Assembly (NCBI GenBank): GCA_016584305.1
Contig: JACEEZ010018607.1
Coordinates: 1 to 64,000 of the forward strand
DNA length: 64,000 bases
Direction: 5' to 3'
Origin: Chionoecetes opilio
Lineage: Eukaryota; Arthropoda; Malacostraca; Decapoda; Majidae
Every line of letters begins with the position of its first letter. Position 1 is the stretch's first letter. The notes under the pieces were generated by a model. That model was not told the origin of the DNA, made no database searches, and saw nothing but the letters and a program-made list of their open reading frames with translations. Both the position numbers and the translations under genes were made by a program. This document shows positions 24,000 through 35,961 of this stretch, piece by piece.

Positions 24000-25000
24000 T
24001 AGGTTAAAAATTTGGTTTGTTTTGTAATCGATTTCAAACTCCTGCCTCTTCAAATACTTTTTAATTTGTTCAAAATTTACTTACAAAACACCTTTTCAGG
24101 GTTTTTAACCTTCAATCTTTTATCGTTCCCAAAAATGGAGCAATTTGTGCACAAAAAAGCGGGACAAATTAAAAAAAAAGCGGGATATTTTAGTACCTAA
24201 CATTTAAAAATCGAGACAGACGCTGAAAAAAGCGTGACTCTGGTCACCAAACGCACGCATCCCACTTCTACTTTTACCACTGCAGGAATGAGGGCCCAAC
24301 GGCCCAAACTACCTACAGAAGCAGCCGGTTAAAAGGCTATGTAGGAAAGCCGATCCTGGCCATCTGAAATATAAAGATAAAGATCAAGCAGGTGGGAGCG
24401 TCATGGCACAAGAATAAAGGACAATAATAAAAGTTCTAAAAGTGAATAAAGGACCATAACAGTTTGGAGTTTGGCTACAGCAGCTTATAATTATGTTTTT
24501 TACTGCTCACAAACCCACTGCTGTCACTGCATGTGCTACTGGTAAGCCCTACTTTACCTACAATTACCTAGTATTTTATTGGTGTATGTTCCCGGGCCGG
24601 TGGCGCCTTCCCCACAGTGACTGCTTACTGTTATCATACTATCCAATCCATGTAGCTTCGGGCCGTTTCCGGGGCTCACCTATGAAGGCTATTGCCTCCC
24701 AAAGCCCTTTTGTTATATGTGCAGTTAAAACCAATACACGATCGGGGGTTTTAAGTATCCTGAACGTTTTGTTCTTCATCATAAGGAGTTTTTTCTAACC
24801 CTACAACAGCTGTCGAATATGAAAAAATTAACAAAAGGGGAGGTCTGCGGGGGGAAATACGCCCCAGCAATCAATGCCCATTTAGGTTAGTTAACTAGCA
24901 AGGCGGTCTGGGGGGGCGCGCCTCTCAAGTTTGGGCAAGAGATTATTGGTGGTAAAAATGGACGAGGACTGCTCGTCATTTGACACTGACTAGTTTTTGG
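24000..25000. other. No supported gene
   Basis: A/T-rich DNA with a 101-codon plus-strand frame at 24493-24798 that has no recognised motif. A G-rich segment at 24835-24920 resembles the GC-rich loop seen in the large inverted repeat at 30660-30700, but the match is short. Confidence 0.4.
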
Positions 25001-25004
25001 TAAA

Positions 25005-25435
25005 TTTCCAGATAAACCCCGAACTCCTTTGGTGGACAAAACTATTTTTCTTTTCTGGTAAGCTTTGATGTGTTTTTAATGAATTTGTTAACCGTATCTG
25101 TCGCAATTTTTTTTTTTTTTGTTATGCAACAAAAAAAAAAAAAAAAGAACCAAACCGAACCTATACCTACCTAACCTTTACCTAACCTAACCATAAACCC
25201 AACCTAACCTATTTCCTAACCTAACCTAACCTATACCTAACCTATACCTAACCTAACCTAACCTTTATACTATACCTAATCTATACCTAACCTTTACCTA
25301 AAAAAACAAAAAACAACAACAACCCTTGCGACAGCAACGGTTAACAAATTTTTATTTATTAATTAAAAACACATCAAAACTCAGCAGAAAAAAATAGTTT
25401 CGTCCACCCAAAAAGAATTCAGTGTTCATCTGGAA
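25005..25435. repeat. Foldback element with CCTAA tract in the loop
   Basis: The left arm (about 25005-25110) and the right arm (about 25322-25430) are reverse complements. Shared text includes GTGGAC(A/G)AAACTATTTTT, TTTGATGTGTTTTTAAT, AATTTGTTAACCGT and TGTCGCAA. The loop (25150-25300) holds many CCTAACC and CCTATACC units. TTTGATGTGTTTTTAATTAAT also occurs at about 34247-34267, linking this element to the large inverted repeat. Confidence 0.75.
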
Positions 25436-25864
25436 TAATACCCCAGTTTTTCCTTGCCTAAAATTATTGCTTTTTCAGATGGAGGTATTTTTTTTTTCCG
25501 GAAACCCACTACATTTTTTATATATGATTTCATCACCAATCGGTTATAATGGACGAGAACTGTGCGGTCCCCTATCGCCGTTACCACTTAAGTAATCGGT
25601 AATTCTGAAGAAGTCCTTTACCCCTATCTTTTCTTCTTTTCCCCCTATAGCCCACAAGGTAAAGATTTGTTTATCGCCTCTGCCATATCTCGCTTACTAC
25701 CTTATGAAGGGACTAAACTTTTGTCATACAAGTCTTCTACTAAACCTTCAAACCTCTTGGCAAGTGTTACTTGATCAAAATCACGGACAAAAAGGATCTA
25801 ATAAGAATAGATAGGTACAACTCCGCCGTCGCCATCAGCGTAGTCAGAGACCGCGGGCCAAACC

Positions 25865-26005
25865 CTCCCTCACAGTGTTGTAGGTCTCAAGACTGGTCTT
25901 GGTCTCGAGACCGGTCCCGACACCAGTTTGATGGGGTCTTGGTCTCGGTCTCGGTCTCGGTTTTAATGTGGTCTTGGTCTTGATCTTGGTCTCGAAGTTT
26001 CCCTG
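25865..26005. repeat. GGTCTY hexamer-rich repeat
   Basis: GGTCTTGGTCTCGG units are tandem over about 130 bp, preceded by CTCACAGTGTTGTAGGTC. A related block at 27690-27850 has the same units with the CAGTGTTTTGTAGTCAAGACC end in inverse orientation. They may be the two termini of one larger, disrupted element or two copies of a small one. Confidence 0.6.
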
Positions 26006-27038
26006 TCTCGGAGTTTGGCTCAAGATCGGGTTGAGAATGGGAATTAAAAGTGCATCACGCGTGGGGAAGGTCGCAATTATTATCATACACGGAGAAAATC
26101 ATGGCTGTTTCAATTCACGGCACGCCATACAGAGTTGTAAATGTCTTAGATACTGCCCGACTGGCTCTACGGTGATGATGCATGAGCTGAGCCTGCGGCG
26201 CTGATAGAGTTTCGTCGAGGTCGAGAGAACATGCATGACGTGGCCCAAACTCGCAGTGTTAATCTCCGTTTGCACGCACCATGTTTGCAGCTCTGTTCAC
26301 CCCGTGTACTTTATATATGTGTAGGCCTAAAGCAATCCCCGCACCCCTTCGTACACGTACACCCTAGGATTAGCTAGCTCGCTTTGGAAAAAGTAACCAC
26401 AAAAATTGTTATTTTCCCATGTTGTTTCTTCATGCCAACGGGAAACAATGAAAACAGAAATATTTGGTCTAGATGTTTAGTTGTTCACAATATTAAAAAT
26501 TTTTTAAATATTTCCTCTCTTATACGTTACCCTTATCCCCCTTCTACCAGAGCTCGTTAGTCGTTACATCGAGCAATCTGCAGCAGGGTTGCCAGGTGCA
26601 CAAACCACAAAATATACTTTTGGCATTCAGTTTACTTTTTTCGCATTTCCAGTTTTTCATCATAAGAAAATGAAATTCAATTGACGAATATTTCTGGCAA
26701 ATTCCAAAATTTGTTCATCAAAGCTGAAGCTGTCATCGAAGATGTTAGAAATGCTAATGTTTTTAAAATGCAATTGCCACGTAATCACGTACTATTGCAA
26801 AATGTAACGAGTTAATGACCGAGTAAACTGTAAAATGCAAGAAAATTTGCTAAATGTAACTAGTAGTAAACTGTATTTGTTTTACTTTGCCTATTTGCCT
26901 TCTTTCTTTTTCTTTTTACAGCAGCTAGCCCATCACATGTATAGAGTATTAACTGCATGGACAAAGGTTGAGCCATAGATAACAGTAGAACTGGATGTGA
27001 CACTCCGCAACTACGCGCGCGGACGCTGCAGTACTGGC
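26006..27038. other. No supported gene
   Basis: Unremarkable mixed-composition DNA. I see no frame over 80 codons with recognisable content and no repeat boundary. Confidence 0.4.
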
Positions 27039-27039
27039 C

Positions 27040-27335
27040 CCATGGTCAGTCTGCTGGCCATTCACTTGCTGCATATGACTATCATATAGACTGGTTTATC
27101 AGTATATATAATATACTGTAATCTAGTTAATGTTTGTTCTATAATATTATCAAATAAAAAACAGTAAAACACACTAAAGAAATGCCATTACGAGACTCTG
27201 AAGAAATATGCATGAACTTAATATTCACTTCAACTCTTCGCCATTTAAAACTTTGCGAGTCAACATTTATCATGAAGGGTATCAATATAAGTGCAATTTT
27301 ATTAGCTTTCCATTGATGTATTTCGTTTTGGAGTG
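27040..27335 (+). repeat. Dispersed repeat 'B', plus-strand copy
   Basis: The block matches 43745-44005 on the same strand and 44690-44450 on the opposite strand. Shared text includes TTTGTTCTATAATATTATC, GTAAAACA, AAAGAAATGCC.TTACGAG, ATATGCATGAA, CACTTCAACTCTTCGCC, TTGCGAGTCAAC and GAAGGGTATCAATA. Here it is a single half rather than an inverted pair. Confidence 0.8.
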
Positions 27336-27394
27336 GTAGGGCGGAAGTTTTTGGTAGTTTTTCGGAGTGGTTAGGGCGCGCATTTTGAACTTGA

Positions 27395-27528
27395 TCATTT
27401 TACTCACCCCAGTTTGAATGTAATATCATTAGATTTTCAATCTCGCATATTGAAAATAGACCCTAATTTACTCAGCTCGTATCATTGATTTCTCGTATAC
27501 CGAATGCTCGTATAACGGGACCTCCCTG
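27395..27528. mobile_element. Tigger/pogo-like transposon, right end
   Basis: The sequence ends CTCGTATAACGGGACCTCCCTG followed by TA. Its reverse complement starts CAGGGAGGTCCCG. This matches the 35126 end (CAGGGAGGTGCCGTT) and shares ATACGAGCATTCGGTATACGAG-type text, the line about GGGTCTATTTTCAATAT, and CATTCAAACTGGG. TA-flanked CAG ends are typical of Tc1/mariner Tigger/pogo-type elements. No transposase is seen. Confidence 0.6.
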
Positions 27529-27689
27529 TATATGGATCATTTAATTAGGTCCGTTATATTCATAGGTACGTACATGTATGAGAAACAAAATTAAAACCCA
27601 TTCCTTACAAACAGGACAGGACAATACAATTTAGTATTTACGCAGTACAGACCAAAAAAACATAGATAATAGGTAATATTCTAAAAAAA

Positions 27690-27850
27690 AAATATAGTCT
27701 GATCTGGTCTTGGTTGTTTCGGAGGGTGGTCTTGGTCCGGAGGTCTTGCGGCTTGGTCTCGGCGGGCGGTGTGGTCTGGACGGTGTGGTTGATCTGGTCC
27801 GAAGGGTCTGGTCTTTTGTCTCGGGGTCTGGTCTTGACTACAAAACACTG
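27690..27850. repeat. GGTCTY repeat, inverse-oriented end
   Basis: It carries GGTCTTGG, GGTCTCGG and GGTCTGG units and ends GACTACAAAACACTGCTCCCTCACG, the inverted counterpart of the edge at 25870. A short minus-strand frame overlaps it and is only a repeat translation. Confidence 0.55.
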
Positions 27851-28319
27851 CTCCCTCACGTACGCAGCCAGGCTAAGTTAGGTTAAGTTTAGTAGTTAGT
27901 TAGTTGAAATAAAGCTAAACTAAGCAGAACTTTAAACCTTAACCTACCTACCTGACTGCCCGTACGTGGAGAAAGATGGGAGAGGGTTTGCCCATCCCGC
28001 GGTCTGACTGCGCTGATGGCGACGGCGAAGTTTGTAAAAAAAACACAAAAAACCTTTATTTAGTCATATTAGATCATTTGTACCGGATTTTGACCAAAGT
28101 AACGGCCTTGCACAAGAGGTTGAAGGGAGTAGAAGACGTGTATGACAAAAGTGTAGTCCTCATAAGGTAGAAGCGAGAAAGGCAGGGCGATAAAACAAAT
28201 CTTTACCACCAAACAAGTCCTAGGGAAGGGTGGGGGGAAAACAAGGGTTTATGGGTGGGGGAAGCAAACATAAACTGATTTAGGCTCTCCAAAAAAAATC
28301 AGAATCACTATATGACTAA

Positions 28320-28815
28320 AATTAGGGAAATTCCCTAAATAAGGGAATTCGCTAGCTAACAACCATATTAGGGAATTTACCTTATTGATAGATATTGGGG
28401 GGAAAAAAATGAAATTGATTAAATTGTAAAAATTTGGACAATTTGGGAGAGCAATAAATTAGTCGTGTTCTGCCTTTCCCTACCCAAAATCCCAAGTTTC
28501 CATAAGGTCACCAAGCTTGGTGGTCATAGGAAGTCAAAGAAAACCGTAACTTCGAGACAGAGGGGGCTGCGCCCCCATGGACCCCCGAAGGGTTGTAACC
28601 TAACCACTATAACCCGCAAATGTTACTAAACCTAACCTCACTATAACCCCATAAAAGGTCTAACTAACCTCACTAAACCTCCAAAAGTGCTAAACTAACC
28701 TCAACTATAATCCCCTAAAAGTTACTAAACCTCACTAAAAACCAAAAACTTTACTAACCTTACCTCACCATTACCCCTAAAATTGACTTACCTACAACCT
28801 AACTATAACCCTTGA
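28320..28815 (+). repeat. AGGGAAATTCCCTAA palindromic repeat followed by CTAACCTCACTATAACC repeats
   Basis: 28320-28390 contains AGGGAAATTCCCTAA and relatives. 28550-28590 has GGGGGCTGCGCCCCCATGG. 28590-28810 repeats CTAACCTCACTATAACC.CTAAAAG. Similar pieces in the same order occur around 60845-60942 and 61613-61780, so it is a repeat family. It has no coding content. Confidence 0.65.
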
Positions 28816-30170
28816 TGGCGATGTTGGGATATAAATACTGGCAAATGGTAGTCATGCATCTTATAAAACGTTAAGCTACGTGGCGCGTATTTGTATCAAG
28901 CTGTAGAGAACCACTTACCTAATAATTATCTTACATAATGTTGGGTAACTGTTGTGCATAGTCTCTTGTCTAACATAATTATAATGTCTTATTTGCCACG
29001 TGACAGTAAAGGGCTGTTTCAGAAGTCCTGCCCTGCCTTTACTAACCACGTGTAACATATCATCTAGTGGTTTTTTGCCTTCTTAACACTTCAACTAAGG
29101 CCAAAGTCAATATCGAATCACGTGCGTAGTTGTGATATGAATTTGAGCAAGTTAAAGGAAAAAGTCTGCAATTAGGGAAAAAAAATCACTAGCCATCTAA
29201 GAAAATTCCCCAAAAATTCTTCACCGGTACATTTAAGCCCAGTGTAACCTAACATATAAATCACATCATAAACACTTCATAGTTAAGAGTAAATAGTTCC
29301 TTGTCAACTACTGCAAAGTTATGATACACCTATGAAGCACATGTCAAATACACCCAATAGCAAATGAGCTGAGGGTACGTGGATAAGAGTGGTTCATGTT
29401 ACGTTGGTAGTTACATCAGCGCCACATTTTCTATTGAAGTCCAAGGTGGCAGGTGTGGAAATTATCACAAGCCACACTGTAAAATAGTACAGTGGTAGTT
29501 GTTCTCCCCCCCCTTGTGAGGGGAAGGTTATTGTTCGCCTCACCATAGGGGGAGAGTAGGTATGTATATATTATATATAAGTTATATATAACTTATTTCT
29601 GCCGCCCGCATAAGATCGCACACCCGTAATTTTACATAGATATTTGATGGAGAAAAAAAAAAAAGCGTTTCGAGGACATAAGTCACAAACCTCAGGTTTC
29701 GAACGTCTCCCTTTCGACAAATCGGTTCACGAAAAGAATTTCAAACTCATAATTGCACGGTGCCGTACGAGTAAACTCAGGTTTGCCGAACAAGTTTAGA
29801 ATTTTTTTTTTTGTTTTTTTGTTTTTTTTTATAACATCACAAAGCACTGGCAAGGGCACAAGAAAAAGAGAGGTAAACAAAGCCCGCTTAGTTGCCAGTC
29901 CCTATAAAAGAAGACAGTAAGATAATATTTTTTTTTATGAAAATAAATGTTTAATAAAAAAGTATAATTATAATATAACATTGCATTATAGGCATTTTAT
30001 GCATAGGAAATACAGCTACAAAAGGTAAAAAAGGTCGTTATTTTGGGGGTCAGAACGGTGATTAATCCATTTGATATTGTTTCTTACGGAAAAAAAAAAA
30101 TGTGTTTCGGTTTTAGAACAATTCAATTTTAGACCAACTTTTGGGAACGAATTATGTTTGAAAAACTGAG
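28816..30170. other. No supported gene
   Basis: A/T-rich DNA with a short C-run/G-run pair at 29505-29555, an AT dinucleotide tract at 29562-29600 and T homopolymers at 29800-29830. No gene or element boundary is supported. Confidence 0.4.
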
Positions 30171-31254
30171 GGCATGTCTGTATTTAGTTTTCGTAAATTT
30201 ATTAAAAGTTATTAAAAAAAAGATTTTGTAAGGGAAAGCAAATTATTTTGAGCCTGTACACAAATACAATATCACTCCTCAGTGCAGTGAAATGTGAATG
30301 CAAATTGATACTAGTTTAAAATGTAAAGAGATATGTGTAGGGTAACCAAAATCGGTCATAATTTTATTGCAGGAGGCTCCACGAATGATATTCTAATATT
30401 TATCTACCTATGACTATTAGTTAGATTAAATTGTGGTAAGTTAGCGTTTTGTTGCTTTTCTGCTATGTATTTAGGACTTTTTACCGTGGGAAATTTGCAG
30501 TAAAGATAATGGTATTATTCGGTAGTGGGCTTCAAAAGTCGAGGATTCTTACCTCCTTAGGGTATCGTCTTCATTCTGGTATTTGAGGACCCCATTTCCA
30601 TGGCGCAATCAAATATTAATGGCTTTTGGCAGTTGAAGTTAGCAATGTTTGCAGGGGGGCCTGGAGGGGGAGGGCGGGCCCACCCCCCCCCCAACCCCAC
30701 ATGTAAACCAAATATTGATTTCTGACAAAAATGAGAGGGCCAGATTAATTCAAAACACTAAAAAAACTATTCCAGGAAAAACAAAAAATTTTCGGGCCTG
30801 AAAGCTGTGGTTGCCTAATTACAAAAAAATTACCAAATATTACACTGTAAGGTAACCAAATCTCTATATTTTTGTTATTGTTGAAGGCAATGATGTCGGG
30901 ATCGAAGGTATTCGCCATGGTTTTCCCACCTGTGAATCTATCACAGTCGCGAGGGTTGATTAGTCTTTCCTCAGGAAGGTACAGGTCAAGGTATGATGGT
31001 ATGGTGTGATTCGGCCTTGAAGCGGATACAGTTTTTTGGCGCTGTGATGGGTCTTTTGGTCTTGGTTGTGATTTTGTGGGAAGCTTCTGTCCGTCAAACA
31101 GGTACCGTTGCAGCTTTTTTAAACTAGCCTCTTCCAGTTCCAGTTACAATTTCCCTTATCCATAGAGATACAGGGGTGAGGATTGAGGGATCGAGGTGGT
31201 ATTAAGGCCTTTACCCTGGTCTCCCATTCCATTTAACAGTGGAGAGCGGGCAGC

Positions 31255-31925
31255 GGGACTGCTGGGAGGGGGTGTGATGTTTCCCATATGACGGCCATCT
31301 TGGCAGCCGCCACCTTGTGGCCCACCTCTTGTTTTTTTTAAAAACTCCACTTTTTCTTGGTATTATGCATACTGTTGATATTATTAGACACAGTTCCCAA
31401 ATTTGTGTTCAGTGGTCTACTGCCAACAAAGATCACTTGAGACCTCCCTTAGTATAAACCCCACCGGCCATTTCTGCATTCTCTGCCGACCTCTCATTAG
31501 TAATAGGGCCCGGGCATTAGACGCAGGGAATTTTGATTCCCTTTCCATGGGAAAAAAAAAAAAACGCGTCTTATGCGCGGGCAAAATACGGTATATACCG
31601 TATTTGCCGCAAGGTTTTTTTCTCTTAAACAGGAATGCAAATTCCCCCTGCAATCTAAGCAAACCATATTACCCGCATGAGAGGTCGGGCAGAGAATGCA
31701 GAAAAAACAGCCGGTGGTGTATTACTAAGAGGGTTGGAGTGATTTTGGGTGTTGAGCAGTAGTCACTGAGCACAAAATTTAGTAAACTGTGTTATCAACA
31801 GTAATGCATAATACTAAGAAAAGGTTGGAGTTTAAGGAGGAAAAACAAAAGCTGGGGCAAACAAGATAGCGATTGTTGCTGCCAAGATGGCCGTGTCAGA
31901 TGTAAACATCATCCATCCCCCGCTG
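31255..31925. repeat. Palindrome of ~670 bp centred on ATACGGTATATACCGTAT
   Basis: The arms run outward from about 31596: GGCAAA..ACGGTA|TATACCGTATTTGCC, then the reverse-complement pairs AATGCAGAAA/TTTCTGCATT, CAACAGTA(A)TGCATAAT at one end and ATTATGCATACTGTTG at the other, and finally GCCATCTTGGCAGC / GCTGCCAAGATGGC. It lies in the centre of the giant inverted repeat. Plus and minus frames of about 80-119 codons in it mirror each other and are not genes. Confidence 0.8.
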
Positions 31926-32530
31926 TGCTCTCCATTGTAAAACGTCTGATATCTCAGGTCTGCCGCTTCACCTGGGATACCTCACTCGGCGACGCCCTCC
32001 GCGCACCCACCTTGGGTCATTACCGCTCAGAGTCCTCCCCGCACCCATGGAAAAGACAAACAGCCCGCATATTAGATGTAGCCTTAACTGCATTCGACTC
32101 GGGCCACACAAGTTGACACAAACAGTTAGAAGGAGATGATAGAAGGGAGGCAGAAAAATGGTGATGGAATTTTCGCTGGGCTAAGTATTGTTGATAAAGG
32201 AATAGTGAAACAGCATAGAACGTGTTTAAAGTTTTGTTTTGGAGTGTGAGTGGTGAGAGGGAGGTGTAGTATCTTGGGGAGTCTGTCTATACACACAAGG
32301 ATGGAGAAAGGGTGTCGTGGCGTTTGAGTTTATTTGACAGCGAGTTCATTGTACAACGGTGGGGAAAAGAGGTGCGCGGCGTGTGTGTCTATGTGGGGTC
32401 CTGTGGGTGACTTAATTACCTGGCTGGTGTTGCAGTTGTGTCGGCGAGGACAAGTCAGGTCAGCGTCAGGTAAACCCTCTAATCCTGGTCCCGACAGGGG
32501 GTTGGCCTAAGCCGATGCAGGTGTGTTTTT

Positions 32531-32855
32531 TACCTAGTTGTATTTCCCTAGTTGTAACATACAGGGAAAAAAGCTATGCTCTTACTGTCCCGTCTCCAAA
32601 TCTACTTTTATCCATTTTGCCTTTGAAGTCCTGAATACTTCTTGCATTAATCATTTTTGCATCAAGGTTGTTCCAGGCTTCTATGCTTGTATACGGGAAG
32701 CTGTATTTTTTTATGTCCCTCTTGCATGTTGTCCTTTTTAATTTTTTTCCATGACCTCTTGCACTTCTATCGTCCCACACAAACAGATCTTCTCTATCAA
32801 TTTTTTCCAGACCCATTGATGCTCTCTATACCACTGCTATAAAATCTCCCTTTGT
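32531..32855 (-). pseudogene. LINE copy A, 3' end of reverse-transcriptase ORF
   Basis: This 5'-truncated non-LTR retrotransposon lies on the minus strand. The minus frame 32816-32574 gives the family's C-terminal region, with GLEKIDREDLFVWDD, a RGHGKKLKR stretch, RDIKKYSFPYTSIEAWNNL and an ending DKSRFGDGTVRA. This is the terminal tail that follows the RT domain in all five copies in this window. It ends in the 3' untranslated CCTGTATGTTACAACTAGG motif. Truncation falls after about 320 bp, next to a TG run at 32855. It is inactive. Confidence 0.85.
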
Positions 32856-33112
32856 GTGTGTGGTGTTAGCGCCGCTACAGTGGTAAGAAGGTGGGATAGG
32901 AGCCAGCATAGGCCCTTGTCCCACCTTGACCCCTCAATCCTCACCCCTGTACCTCTACGGATAAGGAAACTGTATGAAAGAGTGCTAGTAAAAGGGTGCA
33001 ACGGTTTGATACGGTAGGCGGGACAAAAAGTCTTCCACACGGTACACCAAGACCAAGACCCATCCCCGTGCCAAATGTCCGTCTCAAGGCTGAATCACAC
33101 CATACCATCATG

Positions 33113-33527
33113 GTGACACGGCACCGTCTCATCACATCCGTTTAGAATTTCTTTACATTCAAACAAATAGAGCTGTTACACTAAACGGTGCGCCGCCGTC
33201 ACGGCTCCAATACATCACCGTCCTGTCACATAACGGTTTCTGGGGAAGAATATTTTAACTTTAATGAGACTGTGCCGTGCTGATAATTGTCGTTTTCTCA
33301 AGGCTTTATGTACCCAAAAACAGTGTCTTTTAGAGTTCAACTCCTCTTCTTCATCTTATCCACCAGAAGTGATATTAATGTAAATTTTTCCAACCATAGC
33401 CTCTGAGGCACCATGTCTGCTTAGAGGGTGAGCAGGAACTGCGAAAATGACGGAACCGTGACAAATAGTGTGAATACAAGGCATGGGTGAACTGAACGCT
33501 GCTGTGATTACAGTGTGAACCAGCCTT
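33113..33527. mobile_element. MITE-like insertion in one arm of the giant inverted repeat
   Basis: The paired arm shows no counterpart for these ~415 bp: in the left arm CATCATACC joins directly to the TTGACCTGTACCTTCC block. The insertion begins GGTGACACGGCACCG and ends with GTGTGAACCAG. The two ends pair only weakly (GGT.CAC near both). There is no coding sequence. The empty counterpart on the other arm makes the insertion call firm; the superfamily remains open. Confidence 0.6.
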
Positions 33528-34429
33528 CACCTGTACCTTCCTGAAGAAGACTAATCAACCCTCGTTGACTGTGATAGATTCATAGGTGTTTAAACCAGGG
33601 CAAATATCGTCGATCCCGACAACGGTGCCCCTTAACCCGTAAAGCGCGGCTATGGCCCATTTGGTCGCTCACTAAGAAAACGGGGAGTATGCCCAATTGG
33701 GCGGACCCGCCAAATTCAAAAAGGTGGGCAAATGTTTCGGCCGGTGAAATCTGGCGACTCTACTTTACCTGAGAATGACCCCAGGGGTCCACATAGGCCT
33801 CAGTGACCCAGTGACCAGCATGGAAGGTGGAAGGTGCTGACAAGTCTCCCTATTGCGGGCAGAGAGATTAGAGAGGGAAGACCCTTGCGGCCTGTTTTCT
33901 GTGAACGAGCTGTACCATGGATTCCATAAACCTCAACGCTCTTCATCTTGCAAGTACAATCATAGAATAACGCAAGACTTTTGCAAAAAAAAATATTTTT
34001 AGCGGTTGCACAAATATATGGCAAATACATTGATACACATTCAAGTTTGTTTAGCGACTATAAGAATTCTGCAAAAGTCCCGCGTACACAGAGATATTGT
34101 CACACAGGTATCCGCAGTTTACGGTTAACAATTACAACAATAACAAGGTAGAGATGGTTACCTTACAGTGTTACCTAAATATCTTCGTAAATTTTTGTTA
34201 TTGGGCAACCACCGATTTCGAGGCCGAAACTTAGTCCTCCTGAATAGTTTTGATGTGTTTTTAATTAATCTGGCTCTTGTTTTGTTCGGACATCAATGTT
34301 TGTTTTACATGTGTGTGTGGGGGGGGGGGGGCAACCTGCCCCTCCAGGTCCGCCCCGCAAACATTGCTACGCTTCACACTGCCATATTATTGGTAATTTT
34401 AGTTTTTTTTTTTCTAATCATCTTTTACT

Positions 34430-34500
34430 AAAACCAAACCCCGCCTCTAACCTAACCTAATCTGATTAAACCTAACTTAACTTTCTGGACTGAAATAAAC
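34430..34500 (+). repeat. Short CCTAA tract in the right arm only
   Basis: CTAACCTAACCTAATCTGATTAAACCTAACTTAAC lies in a ~150 bp segment (about 34385-34530) that the left arm lacks. It is a further case of CCTAA sequence associated with a foldback. Confidence 0.6.
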
Positions 34501-35019
34501 GTAGATTTTCGATTACTACGTGTAATTCCATTATTATTCAATTGCGCCATGGAAAATGGGGCTTCAAAATACTAAGAATGAAGAAAGCTACACGATGATG
34601 TAGGTAAGAAGTCCTAGGACTTTTGAAAAGCCCACTACCCAAAATAATAACCAATATTCTTTACTGCAAAATATTCCACAGTCTAAACACAGCAGAAAAG
34701 CAACAAAGGCATACCTACAACAGTAAGTCTAAGCTATATGTCATATGTAGCAAAATATTAGAATATCAATTCGTCGGGGGCATCCTGCAATATATTATGA
34801 CCGATTTTGATTACCCTGTCATTCCTCTTACATTTTAACTTATATAATTTTTCATTCACATTCATTGCACTGTGAATAATGTATTAGCTATATGCTCATA
34901 ATCATTTGCTTTCCCCTACAAATCCTTTTTTTTCATATAACTTGATAAATTTAAGATTTTTTTTTTCCCCCTCAAAAACACCAATATTTTTTTTCTTCTC
35001 AAAACCTCATGTAAAATAG

Positions 35020-35070
35020 GGGTGCGTCTTATGCGGAGGTGCGTCTTATGTGCCGGCAAATACGGTATAT
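35020..35070. mobile_element. Transposon terminus, GCGTCTTATG...CGGCAAATACGGTA type
   Basis: GTGCGTCTTATGCGGAGG, then GTGCGTCTTATGTGCCGG and CAAATACGGTATATA form a terminus. The same terminus stands at the centre of the palindrome near 31570-31600. It marks the outer edge of the giant inverted repeat's right arm. The matching left terminus was not found near 30100. Confidence 0.45.
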
Positions 35071-35125
35071 ATAATTATAATGGTAATGGGTAGGGAAATA
35101 AGGTAATTTAAGTAAATGATAAGTA

Positions 35126-35250
35126 CAGGGAGGTGCCGTTATACGAGCATTCGGTATACGAGATGTGTAAAATTAGGGTCTATTTTCAATATACGAGATC
35201 GAAAATCCAATGCTACGACATTCAAACTGGGATGAGAGTAAATGACCCAA
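35126..35250. mobile_element. Tigger/pogo-like transposon, left end
   Basis: TA followed by CAGGGAGGTGCCGTTATACG and continuing CATTCGGTATACGAG. It is the mirror of the 27395-27528 end. The partner end of this copy is not identified downstream, though CGTTATACGGAGGTTTCG near 36666 is reminiscent. No transposase frame is seen. Confidence 0.55.
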
Positions 35251-35499
35251 GTTATTTACTAAAGTAAATTAAAAAGTTATTTACTAAAGTATATTAAAAG
35301 TTATTTACTAAAATTTATAAAGTCATTTACTGACTATATGATTTTGTACCTAAGGTTGTACGATAATTTTTATAATCAATCTGAAAATATGATACTTCTG
35401 GGTGGCTCGGTACGACAATGTGGCCTACAAAAAATTCACATCCTGGACGATGTTACAATGATTCAGAGCGCGCAAAGAGAGACGGTTTTGTGGGCAGTG

Positions 35500-35960
35500 G
35501 AAGAGTGCTGCGCACCCCTCCCTTGCTCCTTACCTACCCTACCCTCTCGAGGTCTCAATCCTACCTCCCCCCTTTTTTTGCACCCCTTTCTGCCTTCGTC
35601 CCCCCTTTCTCATCACCCCACCCCCCTCTACTCCCTTCCCCCTCTCTCATGACCACGTGGTGATGCCACCCACCCCCTACTGCCTACCCCCTGCACCCAT
35701 GACCACGTTGGTGATGGGGGAAGTGGTAGGGAGTAAGGGGTGGGTGATGGATCCACCCCCGTTTTAACCCCCCCCCCCCCCCACCCCCGATTTCCGCACC
35801 AACACATCATCCCCTTCTCTTCTTTATTACAACCCCCTTCTCCATTACCAACACAACCCTGTTTCTTCTCTCACCTTCCATTTCTAGGCCCGCCCCTTCC
35901 TTCTCCATCACCATGGCAACACACACCCACGTGTGAGGCATGTTGCATGAGGCATGTCTC
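35500..35960. other. Pyrimidine-rich stretch with a local hairpin
   Basis: C/T-rich DNA. GCCACCCACCCCCTACTGCC (35665-35684) can pair with GTGGTAGGGAGTAAGGGGTGGGTG (35724-35747). ATGACCACGT..TGGTGATG is repeated at 35650 and 35700. Frames are repeat-like; no gene. Confidence 0.5.
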
Positions 35961-35961
35961 C

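Larger units (their letters stand above)
30175..34980. repeat. Giant imperfect inverted repeat (arms ~1.05 and ~2.05 kb)
   Basis: The left arm (about 30175-31225) is the reverse complement of the right arm (about 32905-34960) over many blocks. Examples are CTTTCCC.TACAAA.C (30240/34910), TATTATGACCGATTTT (30350/34790), GCAGAAAAGCAACAAA (30450/34690), ATTGCGCCATGGAAA (30600/34540), GGCAACCAC (30815/34205), ATCAACCCTCG (30955/33553) and CCTCAATCCTCACCCCTGT (31175/32930). The right arm is longer because it contains a MITE insertion and a CCTAA-bearing segment. No transposase was recognised. It is either a very large foldback transposon or an inverted duplication. Confidence 0.8.

Noticed and set aside
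24240..24420. Possible SINE near AAAGATAAAGATAAAG
   Set aside because: No A or B box and no flanking duplication could be found.
31403..31762. 119-codon frame in the 670 bp palindrome
   Set aside because: The complementary arm yields a mirror frame and neither has a motif.
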